A stretch of DNA of 64,000 nucleotides from Misgurnus anguillicaudatus (lineage: Eukaryota > Chordata > Actinopteri > Cypriniformes > Cobitidae): the NCBI RefSeq assembly GCF_027580225.2, contig NC_073359.2, positions 9,166,001 through 9,230,000 of the forward strand, written 5' to 3'. This document shows, in pieces, positions 45,813-56,477 of the stretch; position 1 is the stretch's first letter; each line of letters opens with the position of its first letter. A program made the translations under genes and the position numbers. The notes beneath the pieces were generated by a model, which was not told where the DNA came from, did no database searches, and saw only the letters and a list, made by a program, of their open reading frames with translations.

Positions 45813-46551
45813 ATAAATGACGTACCAAATACTAACAAATTTAGAAATGTGTGTTTCTTTTTTAATTTAGCTTTTTAGTCATATTGTTATGCTTGTTAAT
45901 GTAAATGGAAAGATATGCAAAATAAAGATGCGCAAAATGACTCATATTAATAAATAATTTGCATAATCATTACCCATTGTAAAATATATAAAATCAATAT
46001 TTTTATATCATTAATTGCATTTTTGTTAGTAACCAGATAATGTTAATCACACATAGATGTCATATAAAGACGTTAACGTTTAGTTACTGTAAAATTCTAG
46101 GTAAAAAACGATGCGTGATAAAGCTGTAAAGATCTATATTCATAAAACAGCATGAGTTTATCGTACTGTGTATGTCATTTCGCATGCATCTCCCAAACAT
46201 CCCTCTGTTTTTCTCACACAGTACAAATGTAATTTGTTCTGCAAGGGTGGCTGTTGCTTCTATCACTTCATTTCCGCGGCCTCAGTACCGTGTGACGGAT
46301 GAGAGGTTAAGGCGCTCTTCTTACTTTGCAGACTCTACATGTCACTTTCAGGACCCATTACCTGTGACAAACTGGAACATTTCGGTCCACAGCACTCATT
46401 GACTTTTATGCAATGGCGGCTGTTTGCTTTTTCTATTCCCAGTTAGGTTGAATTTCGCCTTCCCGGGACTGAGACTCAAAGTGTTTCTTATTAAGCGTTT
46501 AGTATTGAGTCATGACATTTTAACCACCCGCCTCCTCTTTCTCGTCCGCAG

Positions 46552-46605
46552 GTTCGAAACACAGTCAACAGAATCAAAGAAAGAAGAAAAGCCTTAAATT
46601 TCTCT
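46552..46605 (+). CDS. Class B/adhesion GPCR, helix 8 exon
   Basis: The exon follows CTTTCTCGTCCGCAG and ends before GTAAGT. It encodes 18 residues in phase 0, VRNTVNRIKERRKALNFS. Joined to the TM7 exon it gives NTE-VRNTV, the usual N-x-E-V-R/Q start of the cytoplasmic helix 8 in class B receptors, followed by a basic juxtamembrane stretch. Exon length, phase and content agree with the flanking exons. Introns are about 9.3 kb upstream and 7.9 kb downstream. Confidence 0.75.
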
Positions 46606-46847
46606 GTAAGTCTTTCCAGCTTGTTTGCATCACTTATCCATGCGTTAACAGATGCAGCTTGCATTCGTGCATCATGTTACATGTACATTTATGCATTTGG
46701 TAGATGCTTTTATCTAAAGAGACTTACAAAGTATGCATTTTATCAGTACATGATGTGTTCCTTGGGTTCGAAGCAATGACCTTTTGCGCTGCTAACACAA
46801 TCCGCTACATAGAAAAACATGACTGCAATGTTTTATTTTGTTTTTAT

Positions 46848-48164
46848 TAGGGCTGTCAAAATTAACGCGTTAATAACGCGTTAACGCAAATTCATTTTAA
46901 CGCCATTAATTTTATTAACGGAGATTAACGCAACGCGCAATTTCTGTTTGACCCTTGGTCCAGCCCATAGTTGAATGAACAGAGACGCAGACAAATGTGA
47001 CTCTCTCTAAATGAGTAAAAGGTTTTCATAGAAATAAGAACATTAAGCAAATTGTCTACCAAATCCAATGCTCTAAATGCTCGTTGGACATCTGATATGA
47101 TCTTTATTTACACGTTTGAGAGGTGTAACGTTACCGTCCTCCTAATGCTTAATCTAATACAAAGATGCGTCTCAATTCATTTTGGTTTCGCTTTTATGCA
47201 TGACTTAGAAAATAGACTGCAGGACTTGCTTGATGTTAAAAGAGTCATTAAGAGAGATAAAGTTCGGTACCTGATTAATGTTAAAGAGTTATTAAGAGCG
47301 ACAAGACTCAAAAGCGATTCCCTCACGCTGACTGACTGACATCTGAAGCGCGTGCACACAGACGCGCGAGTGCGAGACCCAGATATATAGACATCTGCAC
47401 AAAATTACAGTTTTACAAATATCTGTTTTGATAAGAATTCACGCAGGTAGGCTCTATAATCTGTTATGTTTTAAGTAAATGTTTGGTTAACTGTTGGGTA
47501 AAACTATCTGATGTGTAACATTATATTAGATCACTTAGATTTTAAGCAGTCTGTCTCAATGTCAATCAAACAAAAGGAAAAAAAGTTGAACATACATTGA
47601 TGATGTTTTTGCTTTGTGTGTGCTAAATCTATTAGTTTTACCAGTGATTTTAAGGTATTGATGTGGTAATTTAATGTATGGATGTGGTAATTTTTCTGGT
47701 AATTTAACTTTGCTGACTCTTTCAACTTCAAATAGGTGTAGTTCTGTCATATTTTGTTATATTCCACCAAATCATGCATTGTTCTATGTTTTAATAGAGA
47801 ATGTCAAAATATGAACAACTATTTTTTTTAAATTTGCTAATTCCGACTCAACTTGCCAGCACAGGTCACAAATGATGCAGCAGCAAACAAAAATGGAGAA
47901 AGAAAAATCTTCTGAAAGGAAAATTCATATACAAAACAATGGCTGGTGATTCTGTTAAAATGTAAACAGGCTGTTGTTAACATACATTTGCATAAAGCAT
48001 CTATATATGTATATATGATTAGAATATTAAAAACCTGAAAAGTGTTAAATTAGGGTAAATTTAGAATGGATAAAAATGTGCGATTAATTTGCGATTAATC
48101 GCAGTTAACTCATGAAATCATGCGATTAATCTAGATTAATTTTTTTAATCTATTGACAGCCCTA
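46848..48164. mobile_element. 1.3-kb hAT element remnant, TAGGGCTGTCAAAATTAACG
   Basis: It starts TAGGGCTGTCAAAATTAACG and ends ATTGACAGCCCTA, and is flanked by GTTTTTAT at 46840-46847 and 48165-48172. The subterminal GTTAACGC and GCGATTAATCG motifs are typical of an abundant fish family. Open frames in it are short, so it is non-autonomous. It inserted in the intron just 240 bp after the helix-8 exon. Confidence 0.92.
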
Positions 48165-48172
48165 GTTTTTAT

Positions 48173-49165
48173 TCATAATGCGTCTTTTATACCCAGAACG
48201 CACACACCTTCTCAGTCCACCTCAATCCAGCCAATGTCAAGAAGCAGCCCTGGGTTACATGTTTCTAATCCTGTGGAAGCTCGTCCCTTCACATTAAACT
48301 GTCAGGCCAGTATTTATACGCGAGTCTGCTGTTGACGGAGATCACTTAGCTTCACCAAAGCGGTTTAAAAGTAGTTAATAGACACCCCCCCTCCCAGCAC
48401 ACCCCTCCACCCACTTCACCTCCGCAGACACTACGACCGGTTCCTCTATGAATGGCCACATTAACTCTCCTCTTGGCTTGTCACGGTTTATGGCCTACGG
48501 TAGTTTGTCCCGCTCGGCCCTGCCGCGCCATCAGGTCATTGAGAGCGGAATGAGACAATTCTAAAGGCGGATTGATTTTAGAATACGGCCCCCTCCCGCT
48601 TCCCTTTGACCCCCCTGACAGGCCCGACACCGTTAAGACTGGGACTTGTAAAAAACGACTGCGGCCCCAAGCGCAAGTGCCAGGTAGCAGCTGATAAATC
48701 GTCGCGGGCCGTATTAGCAGTGGGACCCTTTAGCGCTCTCTGGGCAATTTTCCAATTTTCCAAAGTCCACGCGATGAGATTCGCCGGCCGCGTGTGGCGG
48801 ATGGTTTTTTAGCTAATGCCGTTTTGCACCATAAATCTAGAGGTGATATACTGTATCTAGTCGAATAGCCCGGTGCTGGACGCAGTCCAGAATGGGATAG
48901 GAAAATGTACTCTTCTTTATTAGATTATAGCAATGTACTGACTTCCAATACAGTAGTGATAACATACAGAATGTACTGTAGATTAATGGATAGCCTTTGT
49001 AAAAGTAAAATCATATTTTTTCTGCATCAAAAATAAATTTTTTTAAGTATTCCCCTAATCATTGTAGACCAATTGGGATTTATATTTAAAGTCAGTTACC
49101 ATATTCAAGATATACAATTGAATTAAGAGATTTAATCAAAGTATTAAATATTTTGGCAGATCTAA
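48173..49165. other. Gene-free intronic DNA, GC-rich in part
   Basis: No exon is recognised. 48360-48820 is GC-richer unique sequence. The plus-strand frame at 48606-48812 has a Lys-rich patch but no splice signals or family match. Confidence 0.5.
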
Positions 49166-49225
49166 GGGTGGTTTCCTGGACAGGGTTTAGGCTAATCCAA
49201 GACTAGGCCTTATTTGTAGTATATT

Positions 49226-49966
49226 TGTCACGGTACGTGTAAAACCGGATAATGGAAAAATAACAGAAGACGAACCCAAACGCAAGATGTAAGAAAATAT
49301 AACAAAGACTTATTTATTTAAACTGAAACTGAAAACACCCACGATGGGGTAAAACGGGAAGGAACAAAACAATGTGATGAAACACAAATAACTGTAACAG
49401 ATAAACGGAAAACCAGAACACTTGGATTTAACAAACATCATACATCAAACAACGCACGCACACCACACAGAGAACACAAGGGCAATATAAAGACACCACA
49501 TCAATGGGGAACAGGTGAACATAATTAATCACTTAAGACATGATTACATAAGGGAGTAGGGTGAAAGTGACAAGACACTGGGAATACGTGTTACACAGAT
49601 ATGATGTGAATACACACGTATTCCCACATAAAACAATGCTGCCCTGGTCCTGCCCTCTGGATGATAACCAAGGTCAGGCAAGACCATGACAGCCACAAAA
49701 CACTGGGAACACGTGTCACACAGATATGATGTGAACACACGTGTTCCCACATACACACACTGCTGCCCTGACCTTGCCCACAGAACATAGACCTGATCTA
49801 CACTAAGGTCTGGCAAGATCACGACAGCAACAAGACACCGGGAACATGTGGCAGCCACACACAGAATGTGATCCCACATGTCCCCACACAGAACATGATA
49901 CTGCCACGGTCCTGTCAGATGCACTCAGACCTACATCTAGCACGGATGTCTGACAGGACCATGACA
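49226..49966. mobile_element. TGTCACGG...CATGACA element, solo-LTR-like, 5-bp duplication
   Basis: It starts TGTCACGGTACGTG and ends GGACCATGACA. ATATT on the left is repeated directly on the right, a 5-bp duplication. TG...CA ends plus 5 bp fit a solo LTR of a Gypsy-type retrotransposon. However, the 8-bp inverted TGTCAYGG/CCRTGACA ends would also fit a DNA element, and I cannot decide. The right half is three tandem repeats. Confidence 0.6.
49567..49965. repeat. Three tandem repeats of about 125-140 bp
   Basis: Each unit begins GACAAGACACTGGGAA or a close variant (about 49567, 49690, 49830). Each continues with ACACAGATATGATGTG or a degenerate form and CCCACATA, and closes with GGTCAGGCAAGACCATGACAG or similar. 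The third is the most diverged. The ends of the units resemble the element's own terminus (ACCATGACA), so the tandem may have grown from the end. Confidence 0.75.
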
Positions 49967-50130
49967 ATATTAGGTAATTTAAGTCGTTTTTACAAACAAA
50001 CTTTACAAAAAACAATTCTGGTGTGCATCTTAAGGCAAAACAATGTCACATCTATATGTTAAAATTAGTCACGACAAGGTGTTTTTAAATTAAGCAGCTC
50101 AAACTTGAATTTTAGTCTGGGACTAGGATA

Positions 50131-50536
50131 AAGGGGATCGCACACCGGCCGCACAGCTCAGCGCCGTGCAGCGCCGCGCAGCGCCGCGCCGTTCTAAAAA
50201 AATCGAACACATTGTTTTCTATGAGTATACGCACACCGCCGCCACCAGGTGGCGCCTGTCCGTGCCGCCCAGCTGTGACTCAGAAAGTTGCTCAAATCCC
50301 TGTCGCGCCACACAGCGCCACTCACATAGTTTAACATTAAATAACATCATATTTGTCCCACATCATTAATGATTAACATTGGCTGCTAACGTATATTTTA
50401 CATTTTGAATTAGACGCTATCTGACGAAGCTCGCGCTATTTAATGTGCACTTCCGGTTTACAATACTTCCGAGTTCTCCTAGGCACGACGTGGCGCTGCG
50501 CGACGCTGAGCTGCGCGGCCGGTGTGCGATCCCCTT
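50131..50536. mobile_element. GC-rich MITE with AAGGGGATCGCACACCGGCC ends
   Basis: The left end AAGGGGATCGCACACCGGCC and the right end GGCCGGTGTGCGATCCCCTT are perfect over 20 bp, extended by GCAGCTCAGCG-type sequence. The left end also has CGCCGCGCAG tandem motifs. It is inserted in the 49166-50560 MITE. Its GC content is in sharp contrast with the surroundings. Confidence 0.9.
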
Positions 50537-50597
50537 AAGCCCTGTACGGGAAACCACCCCATAGACATTTAAATAGACCTTACAAGCAGTGGCTTTA

Positions 50598-51087
50598 CTG
50601 TGGGTTCACACCAGCCGTGTTCGAGGCGCCAAATTCGGGTGTACCGCATCTAGTTTGCCGCTTGAGCATTTTGAGTTTCCTCGCTTCATTCGCGCGTGAA
50701 ATTCTAGTCATCGAGACATTCACACAGAATTCGCGTCATGGGAGGGGCTTATGTGACTCCGCTCGCTTCCTGTAATCACGTCACTACTAGAGCGAGCTCC
50801 TGATTGGTTAACGTGGCGCTTTTTCCGCCAAAGTTCAAATTTTTCAACTCACGAGTTTCCCGCGGCAACGACGTGCCATTCGTGCAAACTAGATACGAGT
50901 GATTTCAATGTTAAGTCAATGTGAAGACGCGTTCACGCGCGTCTGGAGGTCTGCCGTCGCGAATGCGTTTATTCTGCCTCATGCGCGGCGCCAGACCTCC
51001 AGACGCGCGTGAATGCGTCTTCACATTGACTTAACATTGAAATCACTCGTGCTTGATGCCTCTACCGTGGCTGGTGTGAACGCAGCA
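50598..51087. mobile_element. Harbinger-like MITE with TTA duplication
   Basis: It starts CTGTGGGTTCACACCAGCCG and ends GGCTGGTGTGAACGCAGCA, flanked by TTA at 50595-50597 and 51088-51090. It holds GGTCTGCCGTCGCGAATGC and a palindromic CCAGACCTCCAGACGCG block near the right end. It is non-coding. Confidence 0.85.
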
Positions 51088-51179
51088 TTAGAAGTCAATA
51101 TGAAGAGCTCAGATGCAAAAGGCATTAAACGACACTTTCGTCACAAATGAAATTATATTAATAGAATGCTCGCTGCACA

Positions 51180-51265
51180 TATTATGTGTTCATCAAATAC
51201 TTTCACTTCAGTTTTGCTTAATCCCGGCCTTAGGCCATTTAGAAATACCGTTTTGTATCCAAAAT
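51180..51265 (-). repeat. Inverted partner of 9085-9165
   Basis: On the minus strand this reads CGGTATTTCTAAATGGCCTA followed by AGGCCGGGATTAAGC and AGTGAAAGTATTTGATGA, closely matching 9090-9160. No terminal repeat or target duplication is seen. Confidence 0.55.
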
Positions 51266-52534
51266 CTATGATGCATGGAAGTAGAATTAGATGAATGTTG
51301 GAGCGCGTACATCAAGGTGCAATCAAGGTGAGTTTTTTATTAAGTTAAAGGAGGTTTACAGAATATTTTAGGATATTGGCTGAATTTTTTAGCCTTTTGA
51401 GCCTTTTATATTTATTCAGAAAGGGCAGTGAAAAGATTTTTGCTGTGGGTTTTGCAGTGAAAGACAGTCAAATTTGTTAAATAGCAATAAAATGACTAAA
51501 GTGACATTTGTGGGAAAAAGGCATTTCAATTACTGACTAATAACCTTTTCATTGCCATTAAAGTGAAATTATTGAACCCAAACATAGGAGCTTGATAAAA
51601 AAAGTGTTTTGCGTCTGAGCTATTTATATGTTCATTTCCAAATTATTGAACACATACCCATCACTGGCCTTTACAGATGGCACAGTAATGCATTTTGCAT
51701 GTTGTCAATCTGTCCAAGAAAGGCTTGGCAGTTTTCATATGGGGCATTTTTATGTTTTCCTGCCATATTTTCGGCCTATGTATGTACTAAGGCTGTGTCC
51801 CGATTCAATTTGTTATGACGGGGTTGCAGAAAATACATACTTCATTGTTGAATGAATACATTTTCCCTAGTTATTTAATTACGATTAACAAGTTACAGCA
51901 GTCATGTAATTATACAGGTTTCTCAAGGATCTACAGTCCTTTAGCCTGTGTGCATGTTAAATAATGGCATAAAATACAGTAAATAAAGCCCTATTTGCAA
52001 ACACTTATCAAACATCTCATGTCAGACAGCTGCTGTCTCACTTTTACTTATATTTTCTGCACATGCCGTTGTTTATGTATGAGCCAGATCAGGGCTGCCC
52101 GGTCGCTTCATACCAACTGTCGCCTGACCCGTACGACCTCACACTTGTACGTACTGTGGCAGATTGCTTGAGAAAAATAAAGCTGTCAGTTGCACCGGCC
52201 AAATGAAAAACGAACCCTACTACGGTACTAGCCGGGTCTGGATCCCTGACAGCACTGAAATATAGATATAAATTGGAAGCAGATTAGTTTTTTGATCCTA
52301 ATTCAAGTTTTGACAAGATACATGATGGAAAATAGAGATATGTGTGTAGTGTATATGTGCATTTCCTGTTGTAAAATGTTTAGACTTAAGATTTTTGAAT
52401 GTTGAACCAAGTGTAGAGTTGCATTTTACATTTATTTGCAAGAGAAAAACTAAGTCTTTAACAGGGCTGAAACAGTTTTGCACCTCAAAACTGTTGCATG
52501 TTAACCATAAGAGCAAGAGGTCTGATTGTGGGTT
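51266..52534. other. Gene-free intronic DNA
   Basis: No exon is recognised. The sequence is unique and AT-rich; the short open frames at 51609-51855 show no family signature. Confidence 0.5.
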
Positions 52535-53425
52535 TTTATGTCAAATCTAGTTTGTTTTCCTAAGATATTTAACGGGATCATTATTTTGCGGTGTTTTATA
52601 TTGCCTATTGTTTTAAAACTATTACTTCTTTTAAATATTAGGGATAAATTTTATTTATTTTATTTTATTTACATTTCAAATCTAGTTTGGTTTATATTTT
52701 ACGGATCATTTTTTGCGATAGTTTTATATTGTCAATTACTTCTTTTAAATATTAAGGCTAAATTTTATTTTATTTATTATTATTTTATTTATTATTTTAT
52801 TTCAAATCTAGTTTGGTTTCCTTTGATATTTAATGGGATAATTATCTTGCGGTGTTTTATTTTGTCTATTGTTTAAGAACTATTACTTCTTTTAAATATT
52901 AAGGCTAAATTTAATTTAATTTTATGTTATTTTATTTACATTTCAAATCTAGTTTGGTTTCTATGGAGCCCCTAAGGGAACACAGAGAAAAAATTAAATA
53001 AAGTTTAGTTTCGCGTGCGCACGTGAAACTTTCGTGCGCGCATGTGAAACTGAAAGCAAAAGTTTCATGTGCGCATGCGATAGTTTCACTGCGTACGCAA
53101 AACTAAACTTTAAAAAAAAATTCTGCACATGACGGTTTCGGGTTAGCACGCGAAAGTTTCACGTGAGCACGCGTGAAAGTTTCACGTGAGCACATGAAAC
53201 TAAACTTTAGACTTTTTTACTCCAATGTCACCTTAGGGGCTCGGTAGGTTTCCCATGATATTAAATGGGATCATTATTTTGCGGTAGTTTTATATTATCT
53301 ATTACTTCTTTAAATATTAAGGCTAAATTTTATTTTATTTTATTTATAATTTTAATTATTTTTTTATTTTATTTTATTTTATTTTATTATTTATTTTTAT
53401 TTATTTTTTATTTTATTTTATTTTT
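52535..53425 (+). repeat. Direct repeats of an AT-rich unit with ATTTT microsatellite
   Basis: Four partial units share TCAAATCTAGTTTG, GGGATCATTATTTTGCGG, TATTACTTCTTTTAAATATT and AAGGCTAAATTTTATTTTAT. They lie at about 52540, 52675, 52800 and 53240. They are interrupted by a MITE at 52966-53242 and end in an ATTTT-rich tract at about 53330-53425. The open frames here are produced by the repeat. Confidence 0.8.
52966..53242. mobile_element. MITE with GAGCCCCTAAGG ends
   Basis: The ends GAGCCCCTAAGG and CCTTAGGGGCTC are inverted. The interior consists of alternating GCGCACGTGAAACTTTCG-type motifs in both orientations. It lies within the direct-repeat array, whose units continue on both sides. 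Confidence 0.85.
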
Positions 53426-53639
53426 TTTTCACCTTAGTCAACATCATTCACCTGTTTGTTTTTGCTACACTACATTTAGGACGTCTAATCTCAGTTTTGA
53501 TTGGCTGAACCTTTGTAATGATTGGCCTAACCTCTTTGCATATGAAACTTACCAACATAATTCGCAGGACAGGGCAAGCTGCTGGATTGTACTGTAAATT
53601 GTCAATTTCTTAACAACACTGCGTCATTAATTAGCCTGG

Positions 53640-53700
53640 GTTACATTTACATTTAGTCATTTTGCAGATGCTTTTGTCCAAAGCGACTTACAAATGAGGA
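53640..53700 (+). repeat. Short dispersed teleost repeat (GTCCAAAGCGACTTAC)
   Basis: TTACATTTACATTTAGTCAT with CAGATGCTTTTGTCCAAAGC and GACTTACAAATGAGG matches the motif at 26795-26845 and about 46684-46735. The following 53701-53997 resembles the tail of such an element but no end is identified. Confidence 0.7.
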
Positions 53701-53997
53701 AAACAATAGAAGCAATTATAGCAACACAAGAACAGCAATACATAAGTGCACTAGAAATAGTCAGGTCTAACACAGTATACATAGACTAGGGTTAGTTAGG
53801 AATTTTTTAAGAATATATGTAAGAACGTACAAATAGAGATAAAGAAAAAAGGAAAATAGAGAAAGATAGTAAGCCCTATATTAGGAAGTGAGGTAATGGC
53901 GGAAGGGATGGGTTTTTAGACAATTCTTAATTCTACTGCTGACTATAGTGGGGCTTTTGTGAACATTAGATTCTGGGTAGTACATCAAACACTTTTC

Positions 53998-54472
53998 TTT
54001 AAAGGGACACTCCACTTTTTTGGGAAAATAGGCTCATTTTCCAGCTCCCCTAGAGTTCAAAATCGGATTTTTACCGTTTTGGAATCCAATCAGCTGATCT
54101 CTGGGTCTAGTGCTCAAAAATAGGCCCCTTGGTAACTTTCAATAGCAGGGGACTATTTTCGGGGACTTTGTAATATCATTGCGCCTTCTGCAACCATGTT
54201 ACGGCAGCAAAGTCCTTGATTATTACGCCAGAATGAGAGTATAGTTCCTAGACATATTTGCCTAGAAAATTACAACTTTTAATATTCCATCAGTCTAAGT
54301 ACACAAGTGTCAAGTTTTAAATTGGAAAAATATTGAAACTCTTTGGTTATTTTTGAGCGAGATGCTTATGGTCTAATCAGATTCTATGGATTATGCTAAG
54401 CTATGCTAAAAATGGTACCGCCAGACCCGGAGATCAGCTGAATGGATTCCAAAACGGTAAAAATCAAATATA
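53998..54472. mobile_element. Foldback MITE (TTTAAAGGGACACTCCAC), right end lost
   Basis: It starts TTTAAAGGGACACTCCACTT. CTGATCTCTGGGTCT and TTTTGGAATCCAATCAGC on the left return inverted as GACCCGGAGATCAGCTGA and GAATGGATTCCAAAACGG on the right. The complete relative at 62398-62903 ends with AAGTGGAGTGTCCCTTTAA, which is missing here. It ends about 60 bp before the next receptor exon. Confidence 0.8.
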
Positions 54473-54530
54473 CTTTATAATTACATGTATTGGTATTTAG
54501 TTTAAACCAGTTTTTTTCACTGTTTCTCAG

Positions 54531-54687
54531 AACTGCGCCAGCTCCAGGCCTTCCAGTTCAGTGAGCAGTTCTCGACTGGGCAGCTCTCCTGTAGCAGAGG
54601 TTGCGGACGGGCACGCGGTGAACACCAGCCATTCCAGCAGCTCATCCACCCACAGCGACAGTGGCATTCAGAGTTACAGCAAAACCA
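54531..54687 (+). CDS. Class B/adhesion GPCR, Ser-rich cytoplasmic tail exon
   Basis: The exon begins after TTTTTTTCACTGTTTCTCAG and ends before GTGAGT at 54688. It has 157 bp, leaving one base of a split codon. It encodes 52 residues starting NCASSRPSSSVSSSRLGSSP and ending HSDSGIQSYSKT. It continues the frame of the helix-8 exon. The tail is very Ser-rich, as expected for a phosphorylated receptor tail. If the donor were not used, the frame would run on to a stop at 54765-54767. At least one more exon should follow, but I did not find it in 54.7-64 kb. Confidence 0.72.
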
Positions 54688-54883
54688 GTGAGTCGCTGTT
54701 TAATCAAATAGTTCAGAATTGTGAAAACCCAGATAAAGTCATTCTTTGTGTACTGTTTTCTACATAATGTACAGAAGATTGTGAAATATAACCTTGATAT
54801 CTTTAATATTGAAAGTAAGGTCATGTAAAAGATTGAAATCAATGTAAAATCAATGTTTAAAAAAATCAAGCTTTAATGCTCTA

Positions 54884-55020
54884 AGGGGGCGTGCACACCA
54901 AAGCTTTTACACCCGCGGCCGCGCATGTTTTCTATTTTTTCCAATTGAAGCTCGGCGTTTTTCAAATACTGTAAGCCTGCAGCTAGCGGTTTTCTTCCGC
55001 GCTGAGCGCCGAGAGTTGAA
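54884..55020. mobile_element. Half-copy of the AGGGGGCGTGCACACCAAA MITE
   Basis: AAGGGGGCGTGCACACCAAA is the end found at 13785-13803, and CGCTGAGCGCCGAGAGTTGA continues as at about 13690. The other half is missing. Confidence 0.7.
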
Positions 55021-55891
55021 AAATGAATCATCCAATAATAATAAAAGTAATAATTAAAATTGATAAAATTATATTTTATTGCATTTGAAAACCAAATTAC
55101 CTAAAATTAAATGAAAACAGTACATAAATTAATTAAATAATTTGTTTGTTTTTTCTTGAAAAAACAAGTTCTGTTAGTTGTCATGCACATACATAAAGTT
55201 AAGGATAATCTTTTGAAGTGTCTGTTGCATTTTGTTAAGGTATTTAAAATGATTTGACATAGTATTAAGACTTAATGGGCCCTATCTTGCACACCCAGTG
55301 CAATTGACTTTGTCAGTGACGTATGCATCTTTCGTATTTTGCACCGGCGCACAGCGGGTTTTTCCCTCCACAGACGCACGTCGGCAAACTAGGGAATGAA
55401 CTTGCGCTCCCTGGGCGGTTCAGCGCAAAAAAAGGAGGCGTGTTCCGGCGCAAACCATCCCTGATGCTATTTTGCAGTTTCAAAAAACAATTGCTCCACT
55501 GACCCAAAAAAAACTAGTCTAAAGTCAGTGGCGCGTTGCGCGTAGTTCATTATGCTTTTTTAAGAGCGCATGCTTGACCATAATGTATAGCGTGCACACC
55601 GCGCACACACTTTGCTTATCTAATCTACACAGATGCAAGAGTTATTTTTGCAAATCATAAATTGTTACAATAAAAAATATTAACACATGAGATAAGTAAA
55701 ATCATTGTGGTGAGCATTGTGGTGATAGTTTTTATTTATTGTGTGGCTGTGTAAAATTCTCATGCAAATAACGATTAAAATATTTTCATAAGTTTGTTGT
55801 GTGGTATTACGTTTATTTTATATAAATAATAATTTAAATGTTTTCATAAGAAACCTTAATGTATATGAACTTGATTTGTAAGTGTACTTTG

Positions 55892-56097
55892 CACTGTAAA
55901 AATTTGCTGTAATTATGCAGCTGGTTGCCAGTAACTTACTGTAGAAGATAAAGACTGAAAATGTTTTATGTTCATTTAACTTTGAACAAACTGTTGCCAG
56001 TAAATAACATGAATGTAAAATCTACAATAAGTTACTGGCAGCTAGTTGCCAGTAATAAGCAGTAATACTGTAATTTCTACAGAAATCTTTTACAGTG
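55892..56097. mobile_element. Nested MITE with CACTGTAAAA ends
   Basis: It starts CACTGTAAAAATTTGCTGTA and ends TCTTTTACAGTG. GCAGCTGGTTGCCAGTAACT on the left returns as GTTACTGGCAGCTAGTTGCC on the right. It is non-coding. Confidence 0.85.
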
Positions 56098-56259
56098 TGG
56101 GGTTGGACGTTGCTTGCGTTTCTTGGGTCCGATTTCAAAGCCCCCAAACCCTTTCAGCGGTGAGGGTGGACGCAGCGATGTCCTCTGCTGGCGTCAGGTC
56201 ATGTGTAGAGGCAGAACCACCTCCCGTTACACCCCGTGGCCGATGTATGCTGGCAAGCT

Positions 56260-56477
56260 TGGGATTCCCCGTCTCCTGACATCATTGAAGCGCTTGCCGC
56301 AACAATGGGGATGCCAGCTGATGAGACAATTGTGGCTATTTCCTCTCACGCCTGTTTAACCGACGCTGATTTGGGCGGGTTTCTCCTATCTCCATACAAA
56401 ACAACTTCTCTGTCTTTGACTGCTCTTACAAGAACACCGGTCTCCTCGGCTGTGAACCGCTCCTGACGTGCCTCTGG
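56260..56477 (-). pseudogene. Decayed Myb/SANT-like gene of a Harbinger element
   Basis: On the minus strand the sequence reads RQERFTAEETGVLVRAVKDR followed by EVVLYGDRRNPPKSASVKQA, a stop, and EEIATIVSSAGIP. The pattern RFT-EE-xx-LV-x-V-x-x-RE with LYG and PPK followed by EEIA is that of the Myb/SANT-like DNA-binding domains of Harbinger transposons. After the stop the frame decays into missense sequence. It is a fossil; no transposase half was found. Confidence 0.7.

Larger units (their letters stand above)
49166..50560. mobile_element. MITE with GGGTGGTTTCC ends, twice interrupted
   Basis: The outer ends GGGTGGTTTCCTGGACAGGG and CCCTGTACGGGAAACCACCC form an inverted repeat 1.4 kb apart. 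Inner sequences AGTCTGGGACTAGGAT and ATCCAAGACTAGGCC are also mirrored. Two later insertions (49226-49966 and 50131-50536) make up most of the length, so the original element was about 250 bp. Confidence 0.8.

Noticed and set aside
54688..54767. Extension of the tail exon to a stop at 54765
   Set aside because: GTGAGT at 54688 is a strong donor, and the extension has no family-like character. Read-through is only an alternative.
56046..56466. Plus-strand proteins in the Harbinger element
   Set aside because: The meaningful reading is on the minus strand (Myb/SANT-like). The plus-strand frames are its shadow.
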